DNA of 64,000 nucleotides from Pelagibius sp040217155 (lineage in GTDB: Bacteria; Pseudomonadota; Alphaproteobacteria; Kiloniellales; Kiloniellaceae): assembly GCA_040217155.1 (NCBI GenBank), contig JAVJNS010000028.1, forward strand, positions 146,376 to 210,375, written 5' to 3'. This document shows positions 53,266 through 61,829 of the stretch, piece by piece. Positions within the stretch are counted from its first letter, which is position 1. Each line of letters opens with the position of its first letter. A model generated the notes under the pieces. It was not told the DNA's origin. It saw nothing but the letters and a program-made list of their open reading frames with translations, and searched no databases. A program made the translations under genes and the position numbers.

Positions 53266-54587
53266 GCAATTCTCTCCGCATAGCCGTGGCCGGGCTCGGC
53301 ACGGTCGGCGCCGGCACCCTGCGCCTGCTTCACGACAACGTCGAGGCCATCGCGGCCCGGGCCGGGCGCCCGCTGCGGGTGACCGCCGTCTCGGCACGCG
53401 ACCGCAAGCGCGACCGCGGCGTCGACCTCTCGGGCTGCCAGTGGTTCGACGATCCGGTGGCCATGGCCCGCGACGCCGAGGCCGATGTGGTGGTCGAGCT
53501 GATTGGCGGCTCGGAGGATCCGGCCAAGCGGGTGGCCGAAACCGCTTTGGCCGCCGGGCGCCATGTGGTGACCGCCAACAAGGCGCTGCTCGCCCATCAC
53601 GGTACCGCGCTGGCCGGCCTGGCGGAAGGCGCCGGGCGGACCATCGGCTACGAGGCGGCGGTGGCCGGCGGCATCCCCATCATCAAGGGCTTGCGCGAGG
53701 GATTGGCCGGCAACCGCATCAACCGCGTCTACGGCATCCTCAACGGCACCTGCAACTACATCCTGACCCGGATGGCCGGCGACGTCGAAGCCGGCGGCAA
53801 TCCAAAAGGCGGGCAGGACTTCGAGACCGTTTTGGCCGAGGCGCAGAAGCTGGGCTATGCCGAGGCCGATCCCAGCTTCGACGTCGACGGCATCGACACC
53901 GCGCACAAACTGGCGATCCTCACCGCCCTGGCGTTCGGCTGCGAGGTCGATTTCGCCGCCGTCCACGTCGAGGGGATCCGCAACGTCTCCGCCCTTGACG
54001 TCGCCTATGCCGACGAGTTCGGTTTCTGCATCAAGCTGCTCGGCGTGGCGCAGCAGGTCAACGGCGCCATAGAGCAGCGCGTGCATCCCTGCATGGTCGC
54101 CAAGAACCTGCCCATCGCCAGCGTCTCCGGCGTGTTCAACGCGGTCGTGGCCGACGGCGATTTCGTCGACACCACGATGTACGAGGGCCGCGGCGCCGGC
54201 GCCGGGCCGACCGCCTCGGCGGTTGTGGCGGACCTGATCGACATCGCGCGCGGCACCATCCTGCCGGTCTTCGGCATCGCGGCGGGCGCGCTCAAGCGCT
54301 TGCCCAACCTGCCGATGGCTGAGCATCATTGTCCCTACTACCTGCGCCTGCTGGTCATCGACCAGCCGGGCGTGATCGCCGATGTGGCGGCAACCCTGCG
54401 CGACGAGAACATCTCGATGGAATCGATGATCCAGCGCGGCCGCGCCGAGGGAGAGGGCGAAGCGGTGCCGGTCATCATCATGACCCATGACACCGAAGAA
54501 GCGCAGATTCAGCGGGCGCTTGCCCGCATCGGCGCGCTGGACGCCGTGGTCGAGCCGCCGCGGCTGATCCGGATCATAGATCTTTAA
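53262..54587 (+). CDS. hom: Homoserine dehydrogenase
   Basis: It reduces aspartate semialdehyde to homoserine for methionine and threonine synthesis. The 441-residue protein begins at TTG 53262 overlapping the previous stop. It has the N-terminal Rossmann motif GLGTVGAGTL, the catalytic domain signature NGTCNYILTRM (about 162) and ALAFGCEVDF, and a C-terminal ACT domain (about 355-430: YYLRLLVIDQPGVIADVAATL) that likely senses threonine. Confidence 0.96.
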   Translation: MSNSLRIAVAGLGTVGAGTLRLLHDNVEAIAARAGRPLRVTAVSARDRKRDRGVDLSGCQWFDDPVAMARDAEADVVVELIGGSEDPAKRVAETALAAGRHVVTANKALLAHHGTALAGLAEGAGRTIGYEAAVAGGIPIIKGLREGLAGNRINRVYGILNGTCNYILTRMAGDVEAGGNPKGGQDFETVLAEAQKLGYAEADPSFDVDGIDTAHKLAILTALAFGCEVDFAAVHVEGIRNVSALDVAYADEFGFCIKLLGVAQQVNGAIEQRVHPCMVAKNLPIASVSGVFNAVVADGDFVDTTMYEGRGAGAGPTASAVVADLIDIARGTILPVFGIAAGALKRLPNLPMAEHHCPYYLRLLVIDQPGVIADVAATLRDENISMESMIQRGRAEGEGEAVPVIIMTHDTEEAQIQRALARIGALDAVVEPPRLIRIIDL

Positions 54588-54621
54588 CCGCCTCTCAAAA
54601 GCCAGCAGAAACGAGGATCCG

Positions 54622-55620
54622 ATGCCCAAAGCTACCGCTTCCACCAGCGCGATGGACCGCAACCTTGCCCTGGAAACCGTCCGCGTCACCGAGGCCGCGG
54701 CCCTGGCCGCCTCGCGCCTGATGGGGCGCGGCGACGAGAAGGCGGCCGACCAGGCGGCGGTCAACGCCATGCGCCAGTCGCTGAACGGCCTGGAGATCGC
54801 CGGCACGGTGGTGATCGGCGAGGGCGAGCGCGACGAAGCGCCGATGCTGTTCATCGGCGAGGAAGTCGGCGCCGGCGGCCCCAAGATCGACATCGCCCTG
54901 GACCCGCTGGAAGGCACCACCATCACCGCCAAGGGCGGCCATAACGCGCTGGCGGTGATCGCCATGGCCGAGGCCGGCAACTTCCTCAACGCGCCCGACA
55001 CCTACATGAGCAAGATCGCCGTCGGCGGCGGGCTGCCGGACGACCTCGTCGACCTCGACGAGGACCCGGCGACGAACTTGAAGAACCTCGCCAGGGCCAA
55101 GGGCGTCGCTGTCTCCGACCTGGTGGCCTGCATCCTCGACCGGCCGCGCCACAGCGAGATCATCGCCAAGGTGCGCGAGGCCGGCGCCCGCATCATGCTG
55201 ATCGGTGACGGCGACGTCTCCGGCGTCATGGCGACCAGCAGCAAGGACAGCGGCGTCGATATCTACATGGGTGTCGGCGGCGCCCCCGAGGGTGTGCTGG
55301 CCGCCGCCGCGCTGCGCTGCATCGGCGGACAGTTCCAGGGCCGGCTGGTGTTCCGCAACGACGACGAGCGCAAGCGCGCCGACCGTTGGGGCATCACCGA
55401 TTACGACCGAAAGTACAAGCTGCACGAACTGGCCAGCGGCGACGTGATGTTCGCCGCCACCGGCGTGACCGACGGTTCGATGCTGCGCGGCGTGCGCCGC
55501 TTCCAGGGCGGCGCCACCACGCACTCGGTGGTCATGCGCTCCAAGTCCGGCACCGTGCGCTACGTCGAGGCGCACCACAATTTCGAGCGCAAGACCTGGT
55601 ACGACGATCTCGGCGTCTAG
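54622..55620 (+). CDS. glpX: Class II fructose-1,6-bisphosphatase
   Basis: A gluconeogenic phosphatase of 332 residues. The metal and phosphate sites lie in VVIGEGERDEAPMLF (about 66-80), IDIALDPLEGTTI (about 90-102) and IGDGDVSG (about 194). GAPEGVLAAAALRCIGG (about 222) is typical of GlpX. It is 34 bp after hom; hom-glpX-recJ order is conserved in alphaproteobacteria. Confidence 0.96.
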   Translation: MPKATASTSAMDRNLALETVRVTEAAALAASRLMGRGDEKAADQAAVNAMRQSLNGLEIAGTVVIGEGERDEAPMLFIGEEVGAGGPKIDIALDPLEGTTITAKGGHNALAVIAMAEAGNFLNAPDTYMSKIAVGGGLPDDLVDLDEDPATNLKNLARAKGVAVSDLVACILDRPRHSEIIAKVREAGARIMLIGDGDVSGVMATSSKDSGVDIYMGVGGAPEGVLAAAALRCIGGQFQGRLVFRNDDERKRADRWGITDYDRKYKLHELASGDVMFAATGVTDGSMLRGVRRFQGGATTHSVVMRSKSGTVRYVEAHHNFERKTWYDDLGV

Positions 55621-55629
55621 CGGCCCGTG

Positions 55630-57450
55630 ATGGAGCGCGGCTGCTTCCTCGGCGTCGAATCGTCGCTGACCGGCAAACGCTGGGAGGAACGTCTGGCCGA
55701 CAGCCGGCACGGCCTGGCGCTTTCGCAGCAGCTCGGCCTGCCGGAGGTCATCGGCCGGGTGCTGGCGGCGCGCGGTGTCACTGCAGAGGAGGCCGGGCGC
55801 TTCCTCAACCCGACCCTGCGCGACTACCTGCCGGACCCTTCGGTGCTGATGGACATGGACCGTGCCGTGGCCCGTCTGCTGCGCGCGGTGGAAGCGGGCG
55901 AACGGCTGGCCGTCTTCGGCGACTATGACGTCGACGGCGCGACCTCCTCGGCGGTGCTGGCGCGGTTCTTCGCCGCCCTCGGCATCGAACTGGAAATCTA
56001 CATTCCCGACCGCCTCGCCGAAGGCTACGGCCCCAACGCGCCGGCCCTGAAGCGCCTGAAGGCCGCCGGGGTGGCGCTGGTCATCACCGTCGATTGCGGC
56101 ATCACCGCCTTCGAGGCCCTGGCCGAGGCGGCGGCGGCGGGACTGGAGGTCATCGTCATCGACCATCATGCCGCCGAGCCGCGCCTGCCGGCGGCGGCGG
56201 CGGTGATCAATCCCAACCGCCTGGACGACGTTTCCGGCCAGGGACAGCTGGCGGCGGTCGGCGTCGCCTTCCTGCTGGTGGTGGCGCTCAACCGGGCGCT
56301 GCGCGAGGCCGGCTGGTACGCCAAGGCGCGGCGCCCGGAGCCCGACTTGCGCCAGTGGCTCGACCTGGTGGCGCTGGGCACCGTCTGCGACGTGGTGCCG
56401 CTCACCGGGCTCAACCGCGCCTACGTGGCGCAGGGCCTGAAGGTCATGGCCGGGCGCGGCAATGTCGGCCTCTCGGCCTTGAGCGACGTCTCGCGCATCG
56501 CCGAGAAGCCCGGCACCTATCACGCCGGTTTCCTGCTCGGCCCCCGGGTCAACGCCGGCGGCCGTGTCGGCGAGGCGCCGCTCGGCGCGCGCCTGCTGAC
56601 TTGCGAGGATCCCGGCGCGGCGGCCGCCCTGGCGGCGCGGCTCGACGGCTACAACGCCGAGCGCAAGGAGATCGAACTGCAGGTGCTCGACCAGGCCATC
56701 CGCCAGGTCGAGGAAGCTTCAAGTCCCTTGGGGGGGCCGGGCGAGGGGCTGGTGCTGGCCGCCGCCGAAGGCTGGCATGCCGGCGTCATCGGCATCGTCG
56801 CCAGCCGCCTGAAGGAGCGCTTCAACAAGCCGGCGCTGGTGGTGGCGCTGGACAACGGCGTCGGCAAGGGTTCGGCGCGCTCGGTGCCGGGTGTGGATCT
56901 CGGCGCCGCGGTCATCGCCGCGCGCCAGGAAGGCCTGCTGGTGAACGGCGGCGGCCATCCCATGGCGGCGGGCCTCACCGTCGCGGCGCGGAGCCTCGCG
57001 GAACTGGGCGCTTTCCTCGACGCCCGGCTGGCGCGCCGCCTGGCGGAGATCGACTACCAGCCGTCGCTCGGCATCGACGGCGCCTTGAAGCCGCGCGCCG
57101 CGACACTGGAACTGCTGGACCAGCTCGAGAGCTGCGGCCCCTTCGGTGTCGGCAACGCGCAGCCGCGCTTCGCCCTGCCGGCGGTGCGGGTCGCCAAGGC
57201 CTCCGTGGTCGGCGACAACCACGTGCGCTGCTTTCTCGGCGACCTTCCGGGTGGTTCGGGACGCGGTGCGGGGGGCGGCAGCATCAAGGGCATCGCCTTT
57301 CGCGCCCTCGACAGCGCCCTGGGCCCGGCCCTGCTGCAGACCGCCGGACTGCCGCTGCACATTGCCGGGCGCCTCCAGGCCGACCGCTGGGGCGGCCGTG
57401 AGTCCGTCCAGTTCGTGATCGAGGACGCGGCGCTGGTGTCCGCCGGTTGA
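55630..57450 (+). CDS. recJ: Single-stranded-DNA-specific exonuclease RecJ
   Basis: A 606-residue 5'-3' exonuclease of recombination and repair. DHH-domain motifs: FGDYDVDGATSSAV (about 95), VDCGITAFEAL (about 155) and VIDHHAAEPRLP (about 177). DHHA1: GPRVNAGGRVGEAPLGARLL (about 305) and NGGGHPMAAGLTV (about 440). A C-terminal OB-like domain follows. The start is ATG 55630; a GTG directly before it is also possible. It is 9 bp after glpX. Confidence 0.95.
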   Translation: MERGCFLGVESSLTGKRWEERLADSRHGLALSQQLGLPEVIGRVLAARGVTAEEAGRFLNPTLRDYLPDPSVLMDMDRAVARLLRAVEAGERLAVFGDYDVDGATSSAVLARFFAALGIELEIYIPDRLAEGYGPNAPALKRLKAAGVALVITVDCGITAFEALAEAAAAGLEVIVIDHHAAEPRLPAAAAVINPNRLDDVSGQGQLAAVGVAFLLVVALNRALREAGWYAKARRPEPDLRQWLDLVALGTVCDVVPLTGLNRAYVAQGLKVMAGRGNVGLSALSDVSRIAEKPGTYHAGFLLGPRVNAGGRVGEAPLGARLLTCEDPGAAAALAARLDGYNAERKEIELQVLDQAIRQVEEASSPLGGPGEGLVLAAAEGWHAGVIGIVASRLKERFNKPALVVALDNGVGKGSARSVPGVDLGAAVIAARQEGLLVNGGGHPMAAGLTVAARSLAELGAFLDARLARRLAEIDYQPSLGIDGALKPRAATLELLDQLESCGPFGVGNAQPRFALPAVRVAKASVVGDNHVRCFLGDLPGGSGRGAGGGSIKGIAFRALDSALGPALLQTAGLPLHIAGRLQADRWGGRESVQFVIEDAALVSAG

Positions 57451-57544
57451 TCCGCGCTCCGCGGCCGGCGCGGCCGATCAATTTCCGGTCAGCCCGTCTA
57501 ATCGTGGGGGACAGCGGGTGGCGCCAGCGGTTAGGCTCTGGCCC

Positions 57545-58387
57545 ATGGCAGTGGAGATATTCCGCCTTCGGGCTTGGCGCCGGCTTTGGGCGACGATTTG
57601 GGCCCTGGGCTGCGTCTTCGCGGTTCCGCAGGCCGGTTTCGCCCAGTTGGAGCCCTTCGAGACCGGCCCCGGCACGCCGGTGGCGCTGGAACTGGTGCTG
57701 GCCGTGGATACCTCTTCCTCGGTGTCGGTCGAGGAATTCGACCTGCAGATGCGCGGCTTCTCCGAGGCCTTCCGCAGCATCCCGGTGATCGCCGCCATAC
57801 AGGCGCACGGCGCCGGCGGCGTGGCGGTTGCGATGATCCAGTGGTCGGACAACCGCCGCCAGCAGATCGCCGTCGACTGGCGGCTGCTGGACGACGAGGA
57901 CAGCGTCAGGGCCTTCGCCGACGCCATCGACGCGACGCCGCGCTTTCTCGACGGCGGCGGCACGGCGATCGGCGGCGCCATCGCCTTTTCCCTGATGGAG
58001 ATAGAGCGCAACGGCTACGAGGGCGCCCGCAAGGTGGTCGACATCTCCGGCGACGGGCGGGCCAACCAGGGCGCCCAACCGGAGAACCTGCGCGATGTGG
58101 CGGTGCTCAGCGGCGTCACCGTGAACGGCCTGGCGATCCTCAACGAGGACACCTCGGTGGCGGCCTACTACCGCAACTCGGTGATCGGCGGCGCCGGCGC
58201 CTTCGTGATGACGGCCAACGACTACGAATCCTTTTCCCTGGCGATCCTGGAGAAGCTGATCAAGGAGATCGGCGGCGTGCCGATCGCCGGGCTGCGGGAT
58301 GAGGGGCACGCGGGCGCGGCGGAGAGCGTCCCGCAGACGGCGGCGCGGCCGGTGCCGTTTGGGCCGTCCGGCCCCTCCGGGGAGTAA
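57545..58387 (+). CDS. DUF1194 secreted von Willebrand A-like protein
   Basis: A 280-residue precursor starting MAVEIFRLRAWRRLW (ATG 57545) with a signal peptide ending near AGFAQ (about 33). The DUF1194 domain shows a MIDAS-type start LELVLAVDTSSSVSVEEFDLQ (split: LVLAVDTSSSV, about 48-58) with D-x-S-x-S, then GGTAIGGAIAFS (about 140) and VVDISGDGRAN (about 165). The tail is Pro-rich. It is probably a periplasmic metal-dependent binding protein; its ligand is unknown. Confidence 0.88.
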   Translation: MAVEIFRLRAWRRLWATIWALGCVFAVPQAGFAQLEPFETGPGTPVALELVLAVDTSSSVSVEEFDLQMRGFSEAFRSIPVIAAIQAHGAGGVAVAMIQWSDNRRQQIAVDWRLLDDEDSVRAFADAIDATPRFLDGGGTAIGGAIAFSLMEIERNGYEGARKVVDISGDGRANQGAQPENLRDVAVLSGVTVNGLAILNEDTSVAAYYRNSVIGGAGAFVMTANDYESFSLAILEKLIKEIGGVPIAGLRDEGHAGAAESVPQTAARPVPFGPSGPSGE

Positions 58388-58507
58388 CCGGCGCGGGGGC
58401 GAGAATGGCGGGCGGGTTGAACGCCATTTCCGGCGTCAATTCCGGGCGGCGGCGCTGCGGAGGCTTGCATTCCCGCGGCGAAGCGGCTAAATCCTCAGCG
58501 CTCTCGA

Positions 58508-58583
58508 GACCCCATCGTCTAGAGGCCTAGGACACCGGCCTTTCACGCCGGCAACACGGGTTCGAATCCCGTTGGGGTCGCCA
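58508..58583 (+). tRNA. tRNA-Glu (anticodon TTC)
   Basis: The acceptor GACCCCA (58508-58514) pairs with TGGGGTC (58573-58579), then G and CCA (58581-58583). The anticodon stem CCGGC/GCCGG has the loop CTTTCAC with TTC at 58542-58544. The T arm is GGGTTCGAATCCC. Confidence 0.97.
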
Positions 58584-58631
58584 CAATCTCTCTGACATTT
58601 CAATAGTCCATGCCGCGTCTGTCGGCGCGCG

Positions 58632-59234
58632 TCAGCCCGGCCGAGGGGTGGGCGGCGGCGGGTGCGGCGCGGGCGGGGTGTCGTCGTTGGCGGCGCGGCT
58701 GGCGGCGGTCTGCCAGAAGGCCACGGCATCGCCGAAGATCTCCGCGAAGAACGACAGCGGGCTGGGCTGCGGGCTCTTCACCCGCACCTCGACACCGCTG
58801 TCCTGGACAGCGAGCCGTTCGCCGAACTTGCGGGCGATGCGCTGCATCTGCTGGTTCTCCGGCAGGCAGAGCAGGTAGAGGGTTTCGAAGCCGCGGTTGC
58901 GGGCGATCAGCAGGGCCTCTTCCAGCAGGCGCGTGCCGATGCCCTGGTTGCGGCAGGCCGGCTCCACCGTGACCGCGAGTTCGCCGACCCGGGCGGCCGG
59001 CCGAATGCCCGGCGCGCCGCTGTCGCGCAGCTCGGCGACGCCGCGCAGAACGGCCCCCTCGAAAGCGCCGACGATCCAGGTGTCGTCCCAGGAGATGGCG
59101 TCGACATAGGCGATGACGACCTCCGGCGAAACGAAGTGGCCGAAGCGCAGGCGCCGGTCCTCCACGTCCAGCCGGAGGAGGTGATCCTTCAGACAGGCGG
59201 TCTCATGGGCAAGCAGCTTGCGGAAGACAAGCAT
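58632..59234 (-). CDS. GNAT family N-acetyltransferase
   Basis: A 200-residue protein starting MLVFRKLLAHETACL (ATG 59234, GGGAAAG about 8 bp upstream; an earlier in-frame start at 59282 is less likely). The acetyl-CoA-binding motif A is ELAVTVEPACRNQGIGTRLL (split: LAVTVEPA, RNQGIGTRLL; about 90-110) with the R-x-x-G-x-G loop, followed by LYLLCLPENQQMQRIARKFG. The C-terminus is Pro-rich. The substrate is unknown. Confidence 0.88.
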   Translation of the reverse strand: MLVFRKLLAHETACLKDHLLRLDVEDRRLRFGHFVSPEVVIAYVDAISWDDTWIVGAFEGAVLRGVAELRDSGAPGIRPAARVGELAVTVEPACRNQGIGTRLLEEALLIARNRGFETLYLLCLPENQQMQRIARKFGERLAVQDSGVEVRVKSPQPSPLSFFAEIFGDAVAFWQTAASRAANDDTPPAPHPPPPTPRPG

Positions 59235-59318
59235 GGCAATCACTTTCCCGGTGTTGGCTTTGAGGCGTTGATTTTGGGGCAACGGCGGTCGAATGGCGCC
59301 GCCGTTCGACCCGCGCTG

Positions 59319-59561
59319 TCAGGCGCGGGACAGCCGCCCGCCGTGCGTCGGCTCCGCTCCCGCCTTGCGGCGTAGGCGGAACAGGGCGCTCAGACGCCGC
59401 CATCCGCCCGCGAACAAGGCGGCGACCGCCTCGGCCTGCAAACGCTTGCCTTCGGCGATGTGGCGCTCGATATCGGCGTTGGTGACAACGAAGCCGTTGT
59501 CGTGGAACCCGGTCTTGCCGGCGAAGGTCCCCTTGAGGGGAGCCTGATTTTGGTGCTGCAT
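59319..59561 (-). CDS. Small hypothetical protein
   Basis: An 80-residue protein starting MQHQNQAPLKG (ATG 59561) with a strong GGAGG at 59569-59573, seven bases upstream. The core is a basic amphipathic helix, ADIERHIAEGKRLQAEAVAA, then LFAGGWRRLSALFRLRRK. It has no signal peptide and no family that can be named. Its upstream region contains TGC-rich inverted motifs. Confidence 0.72.
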   Translation of the reverse strand: MQHQNQAPLKGTFAGKTGFHDNGFVVTNADIERHIAEGKRLQAEAVAALFAGGWRRLSALFRLRRKAGAEPTHGGRLSRA

Positions 59562-59612
59562 CACGAAACCTCCATCTTGCGATGTTTCATCCTGAGCACC
59601 TCCCTAAACTCA

Positions 59613-59686
59613 CTGCATTTCTGCAGCGCACTATCAGAAGGTAGGGAGATTCGTGCGGCTTGCAAGGAAAATGCTGCAATGCAACA
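59613..59686 (-). promoter_or_regulatory. TGC/GCA-rich inverted motifs upstream of the small gene
   Basis: CTGCATTTCTGCAG (59613-59626) and TGCTGCAATGCAACA (59672-59686) are near-palindromic TGC/GCA elements 50-125 bp before ATG 59561. They resemble the general CTGC-N-GCAG form described for PhaR-type PHA regulators, but the spacing is not exact. Nothing else is seen in this 260-bp gap. Confidence 0.3.
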
Positions 59687-59821
59687 AAGGCCTGCGGACA
59701 GTGCATGGCTGGCGGCGAAAGTCGTTCGCAGGCCCTCGAAATTGCGGCGCTGCGGCCCCGGGATGCCGGTGGATCGTCCTCTTTGACACTCCGGTAAGGC
59801 TTTGGCCCTAGTTTCGCGGCC

Positions 59822-60268
59822 ATGCATGCCGCTCTGCCTGTCACCCTCTGCCTGTCCCTGCTGCTGCCGGCGGCCTTGGCCGCGCCGGCCGCGGCGCAGG
59901 ATCCGGCGCACCTGCCGGTCGGTCCCCTCCGGGTTCAGACGCGGGGGCTGCCGCCCATCCCCCAAAACGACCCGCGGCCGGTGAACCCCCTGGCCGGCTC
60001 CAACCTGCTGCTCGAGGACGACGCGCCGCTCACCGCCTTCGATCTCGACCGCAATCTCACCAAGCTGTGCCGCAAGGGGCGCTTCCGCCAGCAGCGCCAG
60101 CATCTCTACATCGTGCGCCTGGCGGGTTATATCCACGGCGCCGTCATCGGCGGGCGGTGGGGCCTTTTCGACCCGGAGGGCCTGGCGGTGCCGAACCTGG
60201 TCTATGCCCTGCGGTGGCAGGATACCGGGCGCTGCGAGGTCTATGTCCTGCGCCATCTGCAGGGCTGA
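59822..60268 (+). CDS. Secreted hypothetical protein
   Basis: A 148-residue precursor: signal peptide LPVTLCLSLLLPAALAAPAAA (split LPVTLCLSLLLPAAL; cleavage after AAA at about 25). The mature domain has LTAFDLDRNLTKLCRKG, LYIVRLAGYIHGAVIGGRWG and a final strand CEVYVLRHLQG, with two Cys that could pair. It is probably periplasmic. No family recognised. Confidence 0.75.
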   Translation: MHAALPVTLCLSLLLPAALAAPAAAQDPAHLPVGPLRVQTRGLPPIPQNDPRPVNPLAGSNLLLEDDAPLTAFDLDRNLTKLCRKGRFRQQRQHLYIVRLAGYIHGAVIGGRWGLFDPEGLAVPNLVYALRWQDTGRCEVYVLRHLQG

Positions 60269-60372
60269 AAGATTGGCGCGCGCCCTAGGATTTCGGCTGG
60301 CGGCTTAACGCAAAGCTAAGCATGCCGCGCCTATCTTGAGAGCCTGATTCCAGGCAGGAGAGCCGACCCCCA

Positions 60373-60753
60373 ATGGTGACCCTCGACAACGATCCGAACG
60401 ATGCCGCGCTGTCCGGCGGCGAGCGCTGGCAGTACCCGCGCCTGCTGGCGCTGCTCACCGCTTTGGCCGCCGGGATGACCCTCAACGCGCTGGTCAACGG
60501 CGGCGCCTTCAGCGACCGGATACAGTGGCAGGGGATCGATCTCTTTGACAAGGCCGCGCCCGTTGAAGCGAGCGCAGGGGTCTCGGGATCGAGCGGCCCA
60601 GGCGTGAACGACGTCGAGGCCTGCGGCCGCATCGAGCAGATCGTCCACACCGCCTGCGGCCTGCGCCAGCGTGATCGGGACGCCGAGGGCCTGCGTCGCT
60701 GCGTGGCCTATGAGTTGAAGTACACCCTGTGGAGCACCTACGGCTGTCGGTAG
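60373..60753 (+). CDS. Hypothetical protein with one membrane segment
   Basis: A 126-residue protein. Residues 22-42 (YPRLLALLTALAAGMTLNAL) form a membrane anchor; the outside part has three Cys in VEACGRIEQIVHTACGLRQR and STYGCR plus a charged helix RDRDAEGLRRCVAYELKY. It might anchor a small disulfide-bonded domain on the periplasmic side. No family recognised. Confidence 0.65.
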   Translation: MVTLDNDPNDAALSGGERWQYPRLLALLTALAAGMTLNALVNGGAFSDRIQWQGIDLFDKAAPVEASAGVSGSSGPGVNDVEACGRIEQIVHTACGLRQRDRDAEGLRRCVAYELKYTLWSTYGCR

Positions 60754-60769
60754 AGCCTTGCCGGAAGTG

Positions 60770-60805
60770 AAAAAAAGGACCGCCGGGTGGCGGACCTTCT
60801 TTTCT
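60770..60805. terminator. Bidirectional rho-independent terminator
   Basis: AAGG-A-CCGCC pairs with GGCGG-A-CCTT around GGGT with one A-A mismatch; flanked by AAAAAA and TCTTTT. It serves the converging genes at 60373 and 60853. Confidence 0.75.
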
Positions 60806-60852
60806 GCGCGTTGGCCGGGCGGTCTGGCTTGGGGGATGCCCGGCGCCGCGGC

Positions 60853-61092
60853 TCAGTGCGGAGCGGCTGTCTGGCCGGCGGCTGTGCCGTAGTTCAGCCC
60901 GTGGCCCGTCGCCATGAAGGCGCGCTCCTGCTGCTGATTGTGAAGCGCGTGCAGTTCACGGCCGAGGCTCCGTACCAGCTCGGTCTTCCAGCCGAGCAGG
61001 CGGGCGCTTTGACTCGCCAGCGTCTTCGTCGTAGGCGCTGTCACCGTCGCCTTCGAGCCCCGCTCCACTGCTATTGTTTTCGTTGTCGGCAT
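60853..61092 (-). CDS. Small hypothetical protein
   Basis: A 79-residue protein from ATG 61092 (MPTTKTIAVERGSKATVTAP); an in-frame start 12 codons upstream is possible. The middle is an amphipathic helix LGWKTELVRSLGRELHALHN, and the tail is Gly/Ala-rich. Support comes from its composition and the terminator directly after its stop. No family recognised. Confidence 0.5.
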   Translation of the reverse strand: MPTTKTIAVERGSKATVTAPTTKTLASQSARLLGWKTELVRSLGRELHALHNQQQERAFMATGHGLNYGTAAGQTAAPH

Positions 61093-61829
61093 CAATCCAA
61101 GTCTCCCATCGCGTTCCGGCTCCAGCATCGCGGCCTTCGCATCGCGGCCGCCGCCTCTCGCCCATCACCTTCCGGGATGAAAACTCCCGCTTCGCATGAA
61201 CCGGAGGGTAAGTAACGAACCTTACTTGGAGGTTAAGGTCCGTGGCCGCGCAAGCTTAGAACCGGCAAGAACACAGGCTTGTCACAGGCGGGCGCAAGTT
61301 AACGGAAATATTCGCCGGCATTCTAGATAACTGCCGGAAAAGCCCGCGGGATAACTCAGGAGGGAACCCAGGAGAGAAAAAGGTGCCGACGTCGCCGGGA
61401 ACGGCACGGCGGGAGCATCTACTTGGACAGCCTGACGCAGACGAAGCCGGCCTCAGGAGAGGCTGGGCGTTTGAATAAGGGCGGTCAGGCCCCAAAGGGC
61501 GAAGTAGATGAAAAGGACAAGGCGTAGGAGCATCTTGCTGGGCCTTCAGTGGACTACTTGTCACGGGGAATAGCTTCGCACGCGGAAATTAAGAATGAGT
61601 TTTCGCACAAAATAATCACAGTGCCCCCGCAAGTAGCGGCCCCAAGTCGCCGCCCCGCTTCCTGGGAAATCTCTCAAATGTTTTGAATACCTTAGCCTTC
61701 CCTTAAGCAGCGGCATCTATGCTCGGCCCAGGTGGCGGGGAAGCGTCGATGAACTGCCGCGAACCGCATATCCAGCGGGCCAGCTTAGAGGCGCTCCCGA
61801 CCCCCCCAAATCGATGCGGAGTATCAGGA
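61093..61829. other. 737-bp gap with at most one tiny gene
   Basis: Apart from the 26-codon frame at 61453-61533, nothing convincing is seen. The sequence is A+T-richer than the surrounding genes between 61550 and 61700, where promoters for the TPR gene are expected. A 102-codon minus-strand frame (61256-61564) has shadow-like composition. Confidence 0.5.
61453..61533 (-). CDS. Possible 26-residue membrane peptide
   Basis: ATG 61533 opens a frame reading MLLRLVLFIYFALWGLTALI then QTPSLS and TGA: one hydrophobic helix with a basic residue near the N-terminus, the typical form of small bacterial membrane proteins. The ribosome binding site is weak (GAAGG about 10 bp upstream). Nothing else codes here. 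Confidence 0.4.
   Translation of the reverse strand: MLLRLVLFIYFALWGLTALIQTPSLS

Noticed and set aside
61256..61564. 102-codon minus-strand frame before the TPR gene
   Set aside because: Pro/Ser/Arg-rich with no ribosome binding site; it overlaps the more protein-like 26-codon frame.
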